This document shows, one piece after another, positions 1-13,303 of a DNA stretch of 64,000 nucleotides. Each line of letters starts with the position of its first letter. The stretch's first letter is position 1. Position numbers and translations under genes: made by a program. The stretch is from Ailanthus altissimus. Lineage: Eukaryota; Streptophyta; Magnoliopsida; Sapindales; Simaroubaceae. The notes below the pieces were generated by a model. The model saw only the letters and a program-made list of their open reading frames with translations, was not told where the DNA came from and searched no databases. The stretch spans positions 2,795,001 to 2,859,000 of the forward strand of contig OX327683.1 in the NCBI GenBank assembly GCA_946807835.1, read 5' to 3'.

Positions 1-1136
1 AAGTATACGAGCAACCCAAAAGAGAGAACACGATAGAGCCTATTCATAGTTTAAGGGTAGGAAAATTTTCTGATACTACAATGCTGATTGATGCAGAGTC
101 ATGGCTAACTATAGTTGAGCGAATTGTTGATGTTATGAGATACGCTAATGATAAGAGGGTTTTAATTATTATATTTTACTTGAGGGTGGAACATATCATT
201 GGTGGACATTATTTTCACATAGATATAAATGAGCGATTAGTTGGCTGATTTTGATAATGAGTTTAATGCTAAATTCTTTCTTATGATATACCAAGACATC
301 CAGGCTAGTGAGTTTTTTTGACCTAGAATAGAGATCTATGATAGTAAAAGAGTACAAGAATCGATTTATAAAGTTATAAGATTCGCCTATATAACATATA
401 GAATAAGAGGGATAAACTTAAGAGATTTATATAGAGCTTTAAAGAAAATATTAAGACATTAATCAAAACCATAGGGCACAGTGATTTTAGTGTGAGAAGC
501 CTAATAAAGACACACAAATCTCAATCGTTTAAGCATAAATAAGGCCAGAGTTTATCAGCTCGTGAATCTAGTAGTAGTAAAACACCTAGAGGAAAGACAA
601 CCCATTTAGGATATTCAGATAGTTAATGGTATAATTAGAACCCTATGTCAGCAAGAAACGCAGAGACATAGTTATGGTTAGATTTTTAATTCTTTATATG
701 TTAGAAGCAATATATGAAGTCAGTGGCCTCATAGCAGTAGCCACATCAATTAGAAAAATTATTGTTGGTTGAGAATGCATTTCAGAGATATGTTATTAGA
801 GTGGGGTAATAGTAAGATGGTAGCAAATTTAATTACTTTTGATATACATGAAGTCAGTGGCCTCATGGTAGTAGCCACATCAATTAGGAAAATTATTGTT
901 GATTGAGAATACATTTCAGAGATATGTTATTAGAGTGGGGTAATAGTAAGATGGTAGCAAATTTAATTACTTTTGATATACATGATTTTGACACTATACT
1001 AAAGATAGTCTGGTTAACTAATCATTATACTACCATTAATTATTTTAAGAAAGAGGTAACATTCAAATGACATGAAGAGCCTAATATTAATTTTTGTGCA
1101 GAGTGACGAGTTCTTTCATCTTGTGTTATATCTATT
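1..1136 (+). pseudogene. Ty3/Gypsy gag-protease remnant (outermost element)
   Basis: This is the decayed internal part of a Ty3/Gypsy retrotransposon, entered in mid-gag at the window edge. Near base 90 the + strand reads DAESWL followed by an ERI segment, the usual gag pattern of plant Gypsy elements. Near 1000-1130 it reads like the protease end and start of the RT linker (VWLTNHHTTINYFKKEV, then CVIS), as in chromovirus-type polyproteins. Many in-frame stops and shifts separate these pieces. The reading continues after 13303, on the far side of the Copia insertion, so the two are one element. The 5' LTR lies outside the window. Lineage (Tekay/Del-like) is a guess from motif resemblance. 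Confidence 0.6.
714..981 (+). repeat. 134-bp tandem duplication inside the Gypsy remnant
   Basis: Bases 714-847 and 848-981 are two head-to-tail copies of a 134-bp unit that begins ATGAAGTCAGTGGCCTC. By eye they differ at about five positions, all transitions. The duplication covers the gag-protease linker and occurred after the element had inserted or shortly before. Confidence 0.85.
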
Positions 1137-3376
1137 TCTTGATTTAGTGTGTGATTTGTAAAAGTACGTATAATGTTAAATACGCAGCAGAAGTATCACA
1201 TATATATTACGCTCAATATAACATAATCAAATACATACATCTTATATATATTCATATGTATTATTTAAATAAATTATAAGTAAATAAACCAACTCGATTT
1301 GAAGGTAGCTTTCCAATTTCTTTAAGAACTCTAACCACCAATTGTTAATCTCACCTTGAAGTATCTTGTTGCACAATTTTAGTTCACAACTAAAACAGAT
1401 GTGATTGTAAAGCTAGAATAACAGCCACAAATTTCTAACAGTTGATGTTTTAACTCTTAAAATAATTTTAGTTCTTATGTTTTATTTCTTACAAGGGATG
1501 AGAGAAATTATATGTGTCTTGTCTTTGTTCATTTACAACCTTTTGTTTTAGAACTTAGAAATCAAAATTCTCTCAACTCTCCATCTCCTTAGCCTTAGCT
1601 GAATGATGCCCTTGCTTCTCACAAAATTGAACATTTTAATTTTCTTTTGTCTTAATGATGGTCAATCAAAGTGCTCCACTACCACTCACAATTGTTGGCC
1701 ATTTCATTTAATAAAAAATTCAAGTATAGGCAACCTACAATTTTGTTTCACCCGTATAAATCAAAGGCAATTGAATGAATATGAATTAAACAATATTAAA
1801 TGGTTTCACCACTTCTCAAGTGCACCACTCAATATCTAAAAATGGCTAACAACTTTAATAGTTTATTAGAAGTGCTTAGCTTATTACAAAATAGTTTTGC
1901 CATTTATTTTAATTAATAATAATTATTCATTTATTATAATTATTAAATATTTAAAACTATTTTTAAATAATAACATTTACCTATTAGTATTTACTAAGTA
2001 AGGTTAATGGGTGACTATATGGTAAAGCCATTCATGGAATAAAATTGTGCCACTTGTCAATTTCTTATTAGTTAACAACTCTTGTCAACCAATTAAATAA
2101 TATACTTTACATTTAAGTTTTAATAAGTGCATAATATAAGGAACCCTGAAACATATTTTTACTTTGCTAAAATTTCTTGGAGTAAACTATTCAATCCAAT
2201 ATGTTGTCTCAGTGCATAACGAGTACACTACATATTGTGAGACTCTCTAAATTCATGCCCGATTTGTTATATGAAACTTATCCATACATCCGTGAACAAT
2301 GTCTCACACACATATTGCGGATATTATAAAATAGTGTGTTAGACCATACAAGTTAAGGTTGTAACATATTTGTTTAATCCTACCATTATTGCTATCCTAA
2401 AAGAGCGGAGATATAGATCAACACCGTCAAGTCTTCATACGTTCAACCATAAACTTATCTCTATATTTGTATTTCAATAAATAATATCTGCAAATACTTT
2501 TATAATATTATTTATCCCTAGGATAAAACTATTTTTCCGAGTATATCTGTTTATGGCCATAAGACTTTCTGAAATATAATCTTAGAGCATCATGATATAT
2601 TACTCACCCAAATGAGCCGATGGATCCTATATCTATATACACTATACTCCATAAGCGCAGAACTATACCTAGCAGTCAGACCATGAAAGGTATCTAACAT
2701 GTGTAGAGCCAAAGTATGATGAATAACTTTCAAGTCCATCGTGGCATTCAGGTTAAAGGACTACGAATATTACTCAACTTGAAAAACCCTCAATTGACGA
2801 CTTTATTGGATGTCTATTAGAGGTCTTTGTAAGTCTGTTCAATATTGAGTCCTTATTGAATATCTGTATCTCTATACGAGCTTCTACTAAACTCATGGTC
2901 AGCCAAGGCTAACCATCTAGACCATCCAGATATAAATATACATTGATCTATATATTATAAGGTCTTCACTAACAGACCCGCATCAGTGAAGATAGATCAG
3001 GAACATAGAGTTTGAGAGCATATTTGCATAACAACATTTTCTAACACCATTTGCAACTCTTTTGCAATTATGTCATTACTAATATATTCTCAAGTCTTTA
3101 TCTCATTTCAAATAAGGCTTCAACTCTTTAGATTTCGCTAACTCTTATAACCTGGTAACTCTTATCAGTGTTAACTCTTAGCATTTATAACTTTCAACAT
3201 TGTTAATTCTTAGAAATGATCTAAACTCTTTCAGATCATACAATGTCCAAAATGTTACAAGCATTTTACTATATATATATATATTATAATTAGTGATTTA
3301 ATGAAATGATAATAGTATAAATATAAAACAAATATTTATGCATAAAAGAGATGACACGTAAACATAAATCTCAACA
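1137..3376 (-). repeat. 3' LTR of the old minus-strand Copia element
   Basis: This 2,240-bp LTR starts on + with TCTTGATTTAG and ends with TCTCAACA, next to a polypurine tract that reads AAAGCAAGTATGAGT on the minus strand (3377-3391). It is collinear with the LTR at 11011-13298 throughout. It contains the cluster of TAACTCTTAG-type motifs (about 3120-3240) seen in every LTR of this family. Confidence 0.82.
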
Positions 3377-5175
3377 ACTCATACTTGCTTTAAAGTCATT
3401 CATGATAGTATCTAATGTCTATTAACTCCATATGTCTTTTAAATATTTTTGAAGTTAAGGCCTTGGTAAGTGGGTCCGTTACATTATTCATAGAGTCTAC
3501 TTTACGAACTATTATATTTTCTCTAGTCAAGATTTCTCTAATGATATGGTATTTTCTTTTTACATGCTTAGACTTTTGGTATGCTCTAAGCTTTTTAGCT
3601 TGTGTAATGGCTCTATTGTTGTCATAAAATAATGATATAGGATCTATTGAATTTGAAACTATTTCAAGTTTAGCGACAAATTTTTGTATCCAAATTGTTT
3701 CTTTTATTGCCTCTGAAGCTGCAATATATTCTGCCTCTTTTATGAAATCAATTGTTGATAATTGTTTATTACTCTTCTAACTAATTGCAGCACCATTGAG
3801 AATGAATTCATACCTAGATGTAGACTTTTTATCATCTAGATCAGATTGAAAGTCTAAATTTGTGTATCCTCTTACTTGTAAGTCACTTTATTCATATATT
3901 AAAAACTTGTCCTTAGTACCTTAAAGATATTTCAGGATATGTTTCACAGCTATCCAATGGCCTTCGTCTAGATCAAACTAATAGCAGCTTATAACATTTA
4001 CAGGTATACTGATATTAGATCTCGTACACATCATGACATACATCAGGCTTTCTATAGCTGATGCATATGGTATGTTAGACATTCTAATATTTGTATCTTC
4101 ACTTTGAGGATACATCTTCCTCGAAAGATGAATATCATGTCTTAAAGATATATTAATTATTTTACCGTTACGGAAATTATACATTTCTAAGACATTATGT
4201 ATATATAATGATTGAGAGAGTCCTATAAGCCTCCTAACTCTATCTTTATAAGGCTTTATACCTAGTATATATAAAGCCTCTCTCAAATCCTTCAAGGAGA
4301 AATTCTTACTAAGGTAGCTTTTAACTTATTATAACATACCAATATCATTTCCGATTATGAGTATGTCATACACATAAAGAACCAAGAAGACTACCATGCT
4401 CCAACTGCTCTTTTATACATATACGATTTTATTCATTCTTGATAAAACCAGACCCTCTAATTACTTCATCAAAACAAAGATTTCAACTTCGAGAATCCTG
4501 CTTAAGTCCATACATAGACTATTTGGGTTTATATATTAAATTAGAAGTTTGGCTAGATATAAAACCTTCAGGTTGTTTCATTTAGATTTCTTCTTCAAGA
4601 TATCTATTTAAGAATGCCATTTTTACATCTATTTGCCAAATTTCATAGTCATAATATGCAGCAATTGCCACTAAAATTCGAATAGACTTAAGCATTGCTA
4701 CTGGTGAGAAGGTTTTCTCATAAATGAACCAGATCGCTGAGTATAACCTTTTTCCACCAAACTGGCCTTGAAAGTCTCTACTTTTCCATCAAACCCATGC
4801 TTTTGCTTGTAAATCTATTTACAACTGATAGGATCAATTCCTTCAGAAAGCTCAACCAAGTCTTAGACTTGATTTTGATTAATTGAGTCAATCTTAGATT
4901 TCATGGCCTCTAGCCATTTTTCTGAATCGATGTCTAACATTGCATTTCTATAAGTAAAAAAAAACTTTTTTTCAATCAAGAAAACACCAAGAGCACCTTC
5001 AGGTATTAAACCATAACCTTTATGTGGCCTTGATATCTTTTCTGACTTACGTAGAGGGTGTGTTAAAGGTATTCTGCTCGATTGAACCTGAGGTGCCATC
5101 ATTGGTTCATTTATATCTTGATTGGGTTCATCTAATTCAATCTTTCTACAATCTCCACGATCTATGAGAAATTAT
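3377..5175 (-). pseudogene. RT and RNase H part of the old Copia pol
   Basis: Read on the minus strand this is the 3' half of a Copia pol gene, with stops and frameshifts. The longest open piece (4295-3978) matches the segment after the RT active site in the better-preserved copy at 42028-42330 (both read LGIKPY/LGIKLY, then IGLSQ and MSN.PYASA). The piece at 5102-4863 matches the region starting SEKISRPHKGYGLIPEGALGVF, just upstream of RT. RNase H sequence is recognisable towards 3620-3990. The gene is cut at 5175 by the nested solo LTR and resumes at 7657. No intact product can be made. Confidence 0.75.
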
Positions 5176-7656
5176 TGTTGGGGTTGTATCATAGAGTGTG
5201 TGACATTATACGAGTGTATAGGTAATTTCAAAAATTACAATATGCGCAGCGGAAGCATGTTACAAAATGCACTCATTTTAACAAATTCAACATATATCAC
5301 ATATATGCATAAGTATAACAATTATACAATTTATAAACATGATGAACAATTGTATCACATTTATGAACAAGTATAACAATTATACAAAATATATATATGA
5401 TGAACAATATTGTACTAAAAACATAATGTAAAATACTCACCTAATGAAGGTAGCTTTACAAATTCTTGAAGTCCTTCAATAATCCATATGAAGAGTTCAC
5501 CTTGAAGTATATGTTGAACAATTCTAGTCTATAACTTTTGGTGGGATTAAGGAGCTAGAATGGTAGCTTAGTATTTAGAATTTTCAGCACTTGTATTCAA
5601 ACTCTTTTGAATACAATTTTTGTTTCTTAAATGGAGATGGTAAATATTTTCTATACAACTCTTGTATTAATTAGAAGTATTTAACATACAACTCTTGTAT
5701 ATTTCTTAGAAACAATTTCTACATGATAATTATTTTGAACAACTCTTTTCAAGAATAATTATCTTTTCTCCATTTTCATTTCATTCATTTTGGCCATCCA
5801 TTAAAGAAGGAGATGAAGAGAAGTTTGTTTATTTTTTCAACACTTGAAAGAATAAAACCCAAAACTCTCTCTTACCTCTCTTCCTTGCCATTGCCGAATT
5901 CTTCATAAGAATTGAATGAATCAATTCAATTGTTTTGCCAATATCCATTTTGTTTATTCAACACTTTGATTAAACAAAAGGAAGTGCTCCACCAATTTTA
6001 TTGTTGGTCTCTCACTTAGGATTAATTAAACCAAGCACTAGAATGATGACCACCTAAATTAATCTTTACCAAACAAATATAATTACTTCAATTATAATTG
6101 GTAATTAAATGGCCAACATCTAGGCTCTTCATTGTATTAAAATACAATGCCATGATCTATATATATTATAATATTATCTAATAATATAATAACAATATAT
6201 AATTTAATTATTCAAAACAATTTTAAATAATTACTTTTTACCTTACTAATTTTTACTACCATGGTTAAATGATAAGAAGGTAAAATCAAATCATGGAACA
6301 AATTTTGTCATTTGTCAATATTCTATTAATTAACAACCCGTGTTAATTAATTCAATGATGTACTTAACAATTAAGTCTTGACAAATGTACAATATGAGGG
6401 ATCCCTAACTAATTATTCTTTGTTGAAATTTATTGGATCAAACTATTCAATCTAACCCGCTACCCCAGTGCTCAATGAGTACACTTCATATTGTAAGACT
6501 CTCTAGGTCCTACATAATTTGTCATATGGAGCTCCTCCATACGTCCGTGAACAATGTCTCACACATATGTTATAGATATTACAAATTAGCGTATTAGACC
6601 ATGCAAGTTGAGGTTATTGCATATTCGTATAATCCTTCCATCACTTATATCCTTGAAGAGCAGAGATATAGATCATCACCGTCAAATCTCTTATTTGCTC
6701 AATCATGAACTTATCTCCAGATTTATACTTCATTAAACAATATCCACAAATACTTTTGTGATATTGTTTATTCCTTAGGAATATCTTTTCCAAGGTATAT
6801 GCTTGCAGCCACAAGTCTTTATGAAATACAATCTCAGAGCATAATGATATACAACCCACTCATATGAGCTGACGGATCCCATATCTATGCACACCAGACT
6901 CCATGAGCATCAGACCATCCCCAACGACACCTAGTGGTCAAACCATAAAAGGTTTCTGACATGTGTGGAACCAAAGCATGGTGGATCACTCACAAGCCCA
7001 CCATGGCGCTTAAGTCAAAGGACCACAAATACTACTAAACTTGAAAGACCTTCCATTGACAGCTTTATGAGATGTCTATTGGATGTCTTCATGAATCTGT
7101 TTAATATCCAGTCCTTACTGAATACCTGTATCTCTATACGAGCTTTCTACTAAGCTCATGGTTTGCTAAGACTAATCATCTGGACCATCTAGATATCGAC
7201 ATACACTAATCTATTAATGGGTTCCACCGATAGACCCGCATCGATGAAATTAGATTAGGAACATTATGTTTGAGAACATACTTGCATAATGACATTTTCT
7301 AGCACCATCTGCAACTCCTTGCAGCTATGTCATTACTAATATATTCTCAAGTCATTGTCCCATTTCAGACAAGGCTCTAACTCTTTAGATTTCGCTAACT
7401 CTTATAAACTTGCTAACTTTTAGTACTACTAACTCTTAGTGTTTATAACTATTAGTGTTGCTAACTCTTAGCTCTGGTCTAAACTCTTTTAGTCCAGATC
7501 TGAACTCTTTCAGATCATACAATGTCTGAAACGTTACAAGCATCTTACCATTTAATAATAAATAATATTAACGATTTTATTAGAAATAATAATTGTATAA
7601 ACACTATCACTATATATTTATATATTATGGGATGACAGTAAGCACAAATCCCAACA
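5176..7656 (-). mobile_element. Solo LTR of the same Copia family, nested in pol
   Basis: This 2,481-bp sequence starts TGTTGGGG and ends CCCAACA, with no internal domain. On the minus strand it opens TGTTGGGATTTGTGCTTAC, the same start as the LTR at 35657. The flanks are ATTAT (5171-5175) and ATTGT (7657-7661), a 5-bp target duplication with one change. Removing the LTR and one flank rejoins the host reading frame, giving the sequence found at 41141-41180 in the intact copy. A full element inserted here and was reduced to one LTR by recombination. Confidence 0.85.
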
Positions 7657-9810
7657 ATTGTTTCTCTAGAAAAGTGGCATTTTGAGCAACGAACATATTT
7701 CGTTCCTCAGGATCATAGAACTGGTACCTTATTGAATTATTAGGATATTTAATGAACTGAAACTTGTATCCTTTAGGTACAAGTTTATCCTATTGCGTAA
7801 CTTTTACGTAAGCAGGATAACTCTAAATCTTAACATATTTAAGACTCAATTTCTTTCCATTTCATATCTAATAAGGAGTAGAAGAAATAACTTTCGATGA
7901 AACTTTATTCAATATATAAGCAATAGTTTCTAAAGTATAGCTCTATAGATATTCAAGGAGATCAATGAAGCTTATCATCGATTGGACCATATCTAATAAA
8001 GTCTAATTCTTCATCTCTAAAATACCATTGTGTTATGGAGTACCTAGAGGACGATACTGAGCGAGAATCCTATTCTCCTTTAAATAATATAAAAATTTAC
8101 TGCTCATGTATTCACTGCCTCGATCTGATCGAAGGCATTTGATATACAGTTTGGTTTGTTTCTCTACTTCGATTCGAAACTCTTTGAACTTTTCAAAAGT
8201 TTCTAACTTATATTTTATAAGAAACACGTATCCAAATCATGATAGATCATCGATAAAGATAACGAAGTATTGAAAGCCACCCATTATAGTGTAATTTATT
8301 AGACCACATACAGCACTATGTATAAGTTCTAATAAATCAGTGGTACAACGTTCAACACCAATAAATAAAGCTTTGGTCATTTTTTCTTGAACACAAAATT
8401 CACAAATTGGATAAGACTCTATGGCCAGATAGGTATTTAACCATCCTTAACCAGATGGGTTAGGCATTTCACACCTATATGACTTAATCTTATATGTTAT
8501 AATTCTGTATCATTTAAAGTTTCTGATTTATTATTAGTATTCACTTGTATATTCATGACATTTACTGCTGTATATAATATATAATGGCCATTAATCAACT
8601 AACATTCAGCTAATAAAATATTATCCAAATCATACAAACATAAGGAATGGTTCCGTATATACATATGATATCCTTTATTGTCCAATACAGGAATGAAAAT
8701 AATTTACCGGATAATATTTGGCACATAATAATAATTATTCAATATAACAATTTTATTACATGAAAGAAGTAAATTAAATCGTCCAATAGCCTCAACCTGT
8801 AGGAAATCTCCATATCAACACGAAGCTAACTTCTCCAAGCGTAACAATCTAACTTCCTTCAGACCCTACAACACATTGCAGATATGAAAATGATAAACAG
8901 TATCTAATACCCAGCCTGTATTAGCACCAAATGCTAAGGAAATGTTAATGATAGGCAAGTGCATACCTGAGGGGGTCTTATTAATCGTGGTAAGGTATTT
9001 TGGGCAGTTCCGCTTCCAATGCCCATCCTCGCTGCAATGGAAACATTTTCCTTTTGCTTTGTTCTTGTGTAGTGGCTTGGACATGTGTTGCTTTTGAAGA
9101 CCCATTTTGGGTGTATACTTTGCTTTCATTTTATTCTTCACTTTGAATTTTTAGAATTCTTTGGGATAGAAGATGAAATACCCTGAACATGGAAGGTTGT
9201 GCCCCATTTGTTCGTGTCATCTATTTTCAGCATGTTATGCAAATAAGCATAAGTAGAGGTAAATCCTTGATATTAAAGTTCATGATAAACTGTATAAATG
9301 AACCTGGAAGTGATTGGATAATCAAACTGTTCCCCAATTTATTACTCAGTGAGATATCCATGATTTTTAACATCTCAATATGAGATATGATCTTGAGGAC
9401 ATGGGGACTCGCTGGACTACTCTTGGGTAGTCTGGCTTGAAAGAGATATTTGGTAACCCTGTTATTTCAACTTGAGGTCGGTCACTAAATAACTCTATCA
9501 GGTGGAGCATTATACTTTCAGCACTGTTCACGTGGATATGCTCTCTTTAGAGCTCCGTAGACATTGAGCCGATGATGTACGATTTGACTTTCAAATCATC
9601 ATCCAACTATTTTTAATATGTCTCATTTTCTTCTAGAGAAGCATCATCAGAAGCTACTTGGGCAGTCGCTGATCAATTACATATCCAAGCTTCTCAAAAT
9701 TCAAAACTATTTTGAGATTCATAAGCCAGTCAATATAATATTTTGTACCTTTGAGTTGGTGTGCATTAAAGATACAGACTAGAGGGTTGCTTGAAGCAAT
9801 TTGATCTTCA
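7657..9810 (-). pseudogene. gag-protease-integrase part of the old Copia polyprotein
   Basis: Minus-strand remnants, in order from 9810 down: a gag start that matches the better copy (SNNPL-type, 'NAHQLKG'), a CCHC zinc knuckle at about 9060-9005 (CFHCSEDGHWKRNC, complete), a protease segment with VLDT near 8915, and the integrase (8460-8033) containing CLRSDRGSEYMS. The zinc knuckle is better preserved here than in the younger element, whose first cysteine is lost. Stops and shifts break the frame many times. Confidence 0.75.
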
Positions 9811-10020
9811 CAAAATAAAAAAAAAGATGTTAACGGAATATTTCAATCGCTAGTAAATAACATTTTAGATCATGGATATAACAGTTATATATATTTTTAA
9901 TCTAAAAACGTCCTCTCACTGTTTTACATTATTCCTTTAATCTCTCAAACGAAAAAATAATAGTTTTAGATTCTTTAAACTATATAGTGAGAAGTAGATT
10001 CCATTAACATTTTACTCTAG

Positions 10021-10330
10021 CCTCACGCTGTAGCATTATTGGCCTTTGTAAACTCAAAAGGTAGATAACTCTTATTAATTGTATCCCATGCAACTCTTAC
10101 CATTGATCCCAAATACACCTTATCTTTACGCTGTAGCCATATTGGATAAGTGTATTCCAGATTGACTTGCCAATCATTGAATATATGCTACTAGTATAAC
10201 CTTCACGCTATAGTAATATTGGGCAATACATTTGCATATATTTGCCTAATCTTATGTTTAACCGATATAGCTCGAATCACTCCAACCAATCCCTTACGTT
10301 GTAATAATATTGAAAAAGATCAAAATGAAC
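10021..10330 (-). other. Leader stem-loop array of the old Copia element (four motifs)
   Basis: Four copies of a 22-bp motif lie at 10021-10042, 10124-10145, 10201-10222 and 10292-10313. On the element's strand they contain variants of AATATTGCTTTAGCGTG. Flanks are complementary: 10112-10118 pairs with 10150-10156, and 10180-10188 (AATATATGC) pairs with 10234-10242 (GCATATATT). The array lies between the primer site and gag, so it belongs to the untranslated leader. It corresponds one-for-one with the array at 38469-38763. Confidence 0.8.
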
Positions 10331-10995
10331 CGTCTAATATCGTATTGACAAGACGAATTATTTTTAACATTAACTCATAATGAAATATTATTCAATTTGA
10401 TTAAGAGAGATTTATTAAAGACATTCTCATCTCTTGAAAATGATTAATTAAGATTGTTCATTTTATTTTTTTTACACAAACACAACTAACACCCACTAAT
10501 AAGACTCTTATTGTGATTATCCGTGATATGAATGATAAAAAATCATGTTATGATAGTTATAGAAGTATATTACCGCAATAAAACAAGTCAAAACATGATA
10601 AAATTAATAAAGAAAAAAATATTGCAACAGTGTTGAACTTCGCAACGCTAAAAATGGATGCTGCAGAATCTATAAAAAATAGGTTGGGCACTAGGGCACC
10701 TAGCATCTAGCATCACGATGCCCATATGCTAGTGCCGCAATGCCGAACACTATCACTGCACCCGGTATTTGAAAAATAATTTTTTATTGTTTCGGCACCC
10801 AATTTTTCTCATGTTTATTATGTTCAAGCATCATATGATCAATTCTAAACATCAACAGGTTCGAGAAATCACAAAGTGAAACCATGTTTAAGTTTAAACA
10901 TCATCATGCTCCAAATCAAACATGTTTTTCAATAATACAACATCAATATGTTAAAAATTCAACAACACAAAACATCATATACCAAATTAGCAGGT

Positions 10996-11007
10996 GCTTT
11001 AATACCA
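10996..11007 (-). promoter_or_regulatory. Degenerate tRNA-iMet primer binding site of the old Copia element
   Basis: The + strand reads GCTTTAATACCA, matching 10 of 12 bases of the reverse complement of TGGTATCAGAGC. Both differences are transitions. It lies three bases from the 5' LTR edge at 11011, which fixes the element's direction as minus. Confidence 0.75.
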
Positions 11008-11010
11008 TTT

Positions 11011-13298
11011 TCTTGAGTCAGTGTGTGATGTATAAAGGTATATATAATTTTAAAAATTATACACGCAGTGAAAGTATCACATATATGCTATACTTAATAT
11101 GGCATAATCAAACACATGCATCTCATATATGTTCATATGTTATTATTTAAATAAATTGCAAGTAAATAAACCTACCTGGTTTGAAGTTAGCTTTCCAATT
11201 TCTTCAAGAACTCTAACTTCCAATTGTTGAGCTCACCTTGAAGTATCTTGTTGCACAATTCTAGTTCACAACTAAAACATATGGGATTATAAAGTTAGAA
11301 TAGCATATATAAATTTTCAGCAATTGATGTTTTAACTCTTAAACAATTTTGGTACTTATATCTTATTTCTTACAAGAGATAAGATGAATTAAATGTGTTT
11401 TGTCTTTGTTAGCTCACAAACCTTTGTTTTAGAACATAAAAAAGCACTTTAGCAAAATTCTCTCAACTCTCCCTCTCCTTAGCTTTAGCCGAATGATGCC
11501 TTTGCTTCTTTAGTGATGGCCAATCAAAGTGCTACACCACCACTTACAATTGTTGACCATTTCATTCAATAAAAAATCCAAGTATAGGCAACCTACAATT
11601 TTGTTTCACCGGTATAAAACAATGACAATTGAATGAATATGAATTAAACAATGTTATATGGTTTTGCCACTTCTCAAATGCAACACTTAACATCTAAAAG
11701 TGGCCAACAACTTTAATATTTTATTAGAAGTGCTTAGCCCATTACAAAAATGCAACTTATTTAAATTAACAATAAGCCTATTACAAAAATGCAACTTATT
11801 TAAATTAATAATAATTATTCATTCATTAATATGATTATTAATTATTTAAAACTATTTTTGAATAATAACATTTACTTTATTAGCATTTACTAAGTAAGGT
11901 TAATGGGTGACTATATGGTAAAATCATTCATGGAGTAAAATTGTGCACTTGTCAATTCCTTATTAGTCAACAACTGTTATCAACTAATTAAATAATGTAC
12001 TTTACATTTAAGTTTTAACAAGTGCATAACATAAGGAACCCTGAAACATATTTTCACTTTATTGAAATTTCTTGGACTAAACTATTCAATCCAATATACT
12101 GCCCCGGTGTATAACGAGTACACTTTATATTGTAAGACTCTCTAAGTCCATGCCCAGTTTGTCATATAGAACTTGTCCATACATCCTTGAACAATGTTCT
12201 ACATACATGTTATGAATATTACAAAACAGCGTGTTAGACCATACAAGTTTAGGTTATAACATATTTGTATAATCCTTCCATTATTGATATCTTGAAAAAG
12301 CAGAGATATAGATCAACACCGTCAAGTCTCCATACGCTCAATCATAAACTCATCTCTAGATTTATTTTTCAACAAATAATATCCGAAAATACTTTTACGA
12401 TATTATTTATCCCTAGAATAAAACTATTTTCTTGGGTGTATCTATGAATGGCTATAAGACTTTCTAAAATATAATCTTGGAGCATCTTGATATATTACTT
12501 ACCCAAATAAGTTGATGGATTATATATCTATACATACCGGACTTCATGAGCATCGGACCATACCCAGTGACACCCAATAGTTAGAACATAAAAGGTATCT
12601 AACATGTTTAGAACAAAAGTATGATGGATCACTCACAAGTCTATCGTGGCACTCAGGTTAAAAGACTATGAATACTACTCAACTCAAAAGACCCTCTATT
12701 GACAACTTTATGGGATGTCTATTGGAGGTCTTTGTTAGTCTATTTAATATTCAATCCTTACTAAATATCTATATCTTTACACGAGTTTTCACTAAACTCA
12801 TAGTCTACCAAGACTAATCATCTGGACCATCTAGATATAGACATACACTGATCTACATATTATAAGGTATTCACTGACAGACACACATCAGTAAAGATAG
12901 ATCAAGAACATATAGTTTGAGAAAATATTTGCATAACAATGTTTCCTAGCACCATTTGCAACTCTTTTGAAACTATGTCATTACTAATATATTCTTAAAT
13001 CTTTGTCCCATTTTAGACACAGCTCTAACTCTTTAGATTTCGCTAACTCTTATAACCTAGTAACTGTTATCAGTGTTAACACTTAGCATTTATAACTTTT
13101 AGCATTTCTAATTCTTAGCATTTTTTTAACCTCATTTCTATCAGATCTAAACCTTTTCAGATCATATAATGTCTGAAATGTTACAAGTATCTTACTATAT
13201 ATATAATATAATTAATTATTTAATGAAATAATAATAGTATAAATATAAAATAAATATTTATACATAAAATGGATGACATGTAAGCACAAAATTTAACA
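11011..13298 (-). repeat. 5' LTR of the old minus-strand Copia element
   Basis: This 2,288-bp LTR begins on + with TCTTGAGTCAG and ends AATTTAACA, immediately followed by the target duplication CTATT. It is collinear with the LTR at 1137-3376, but the two have clearly diverged by substitutions and small indels, in keeping with an old insertion. Confidence 0.82.
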
Positions 13299-13303
13299 CT
13301 ATT

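Larger units (their letters stand above)
1137..13298 (-). mobile_element. Old full-length Ty1/Copia element, minus strand, carrying a nested solo LTR
   Basis: The element is bounded by the direct repeat CTATT (1132-1136 and 13299-13303), a perfect 5-bp target duplication. It has two long LTRs, a minus-strand primer site next to the higher-coordinate LTR, and a polypurine tract next to the lower one. Between them are gag, integrase, RT and RNase H remnants in the normal Copia order when read on the minus strand. It is 12,162 bp as it stands and about 9.7 kb without the solo LTR at 5176-7656. It interrupts a Ty3/Gypsy polyprotein. Both LTRs share a non-canonical inner terminus (TG...GA on the element's own strand). 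Coding regions are heavily mutated, so this is an old insertion. Gag wording resembles the Angela/BARE group, which is an inference. Confidence 0.85.
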
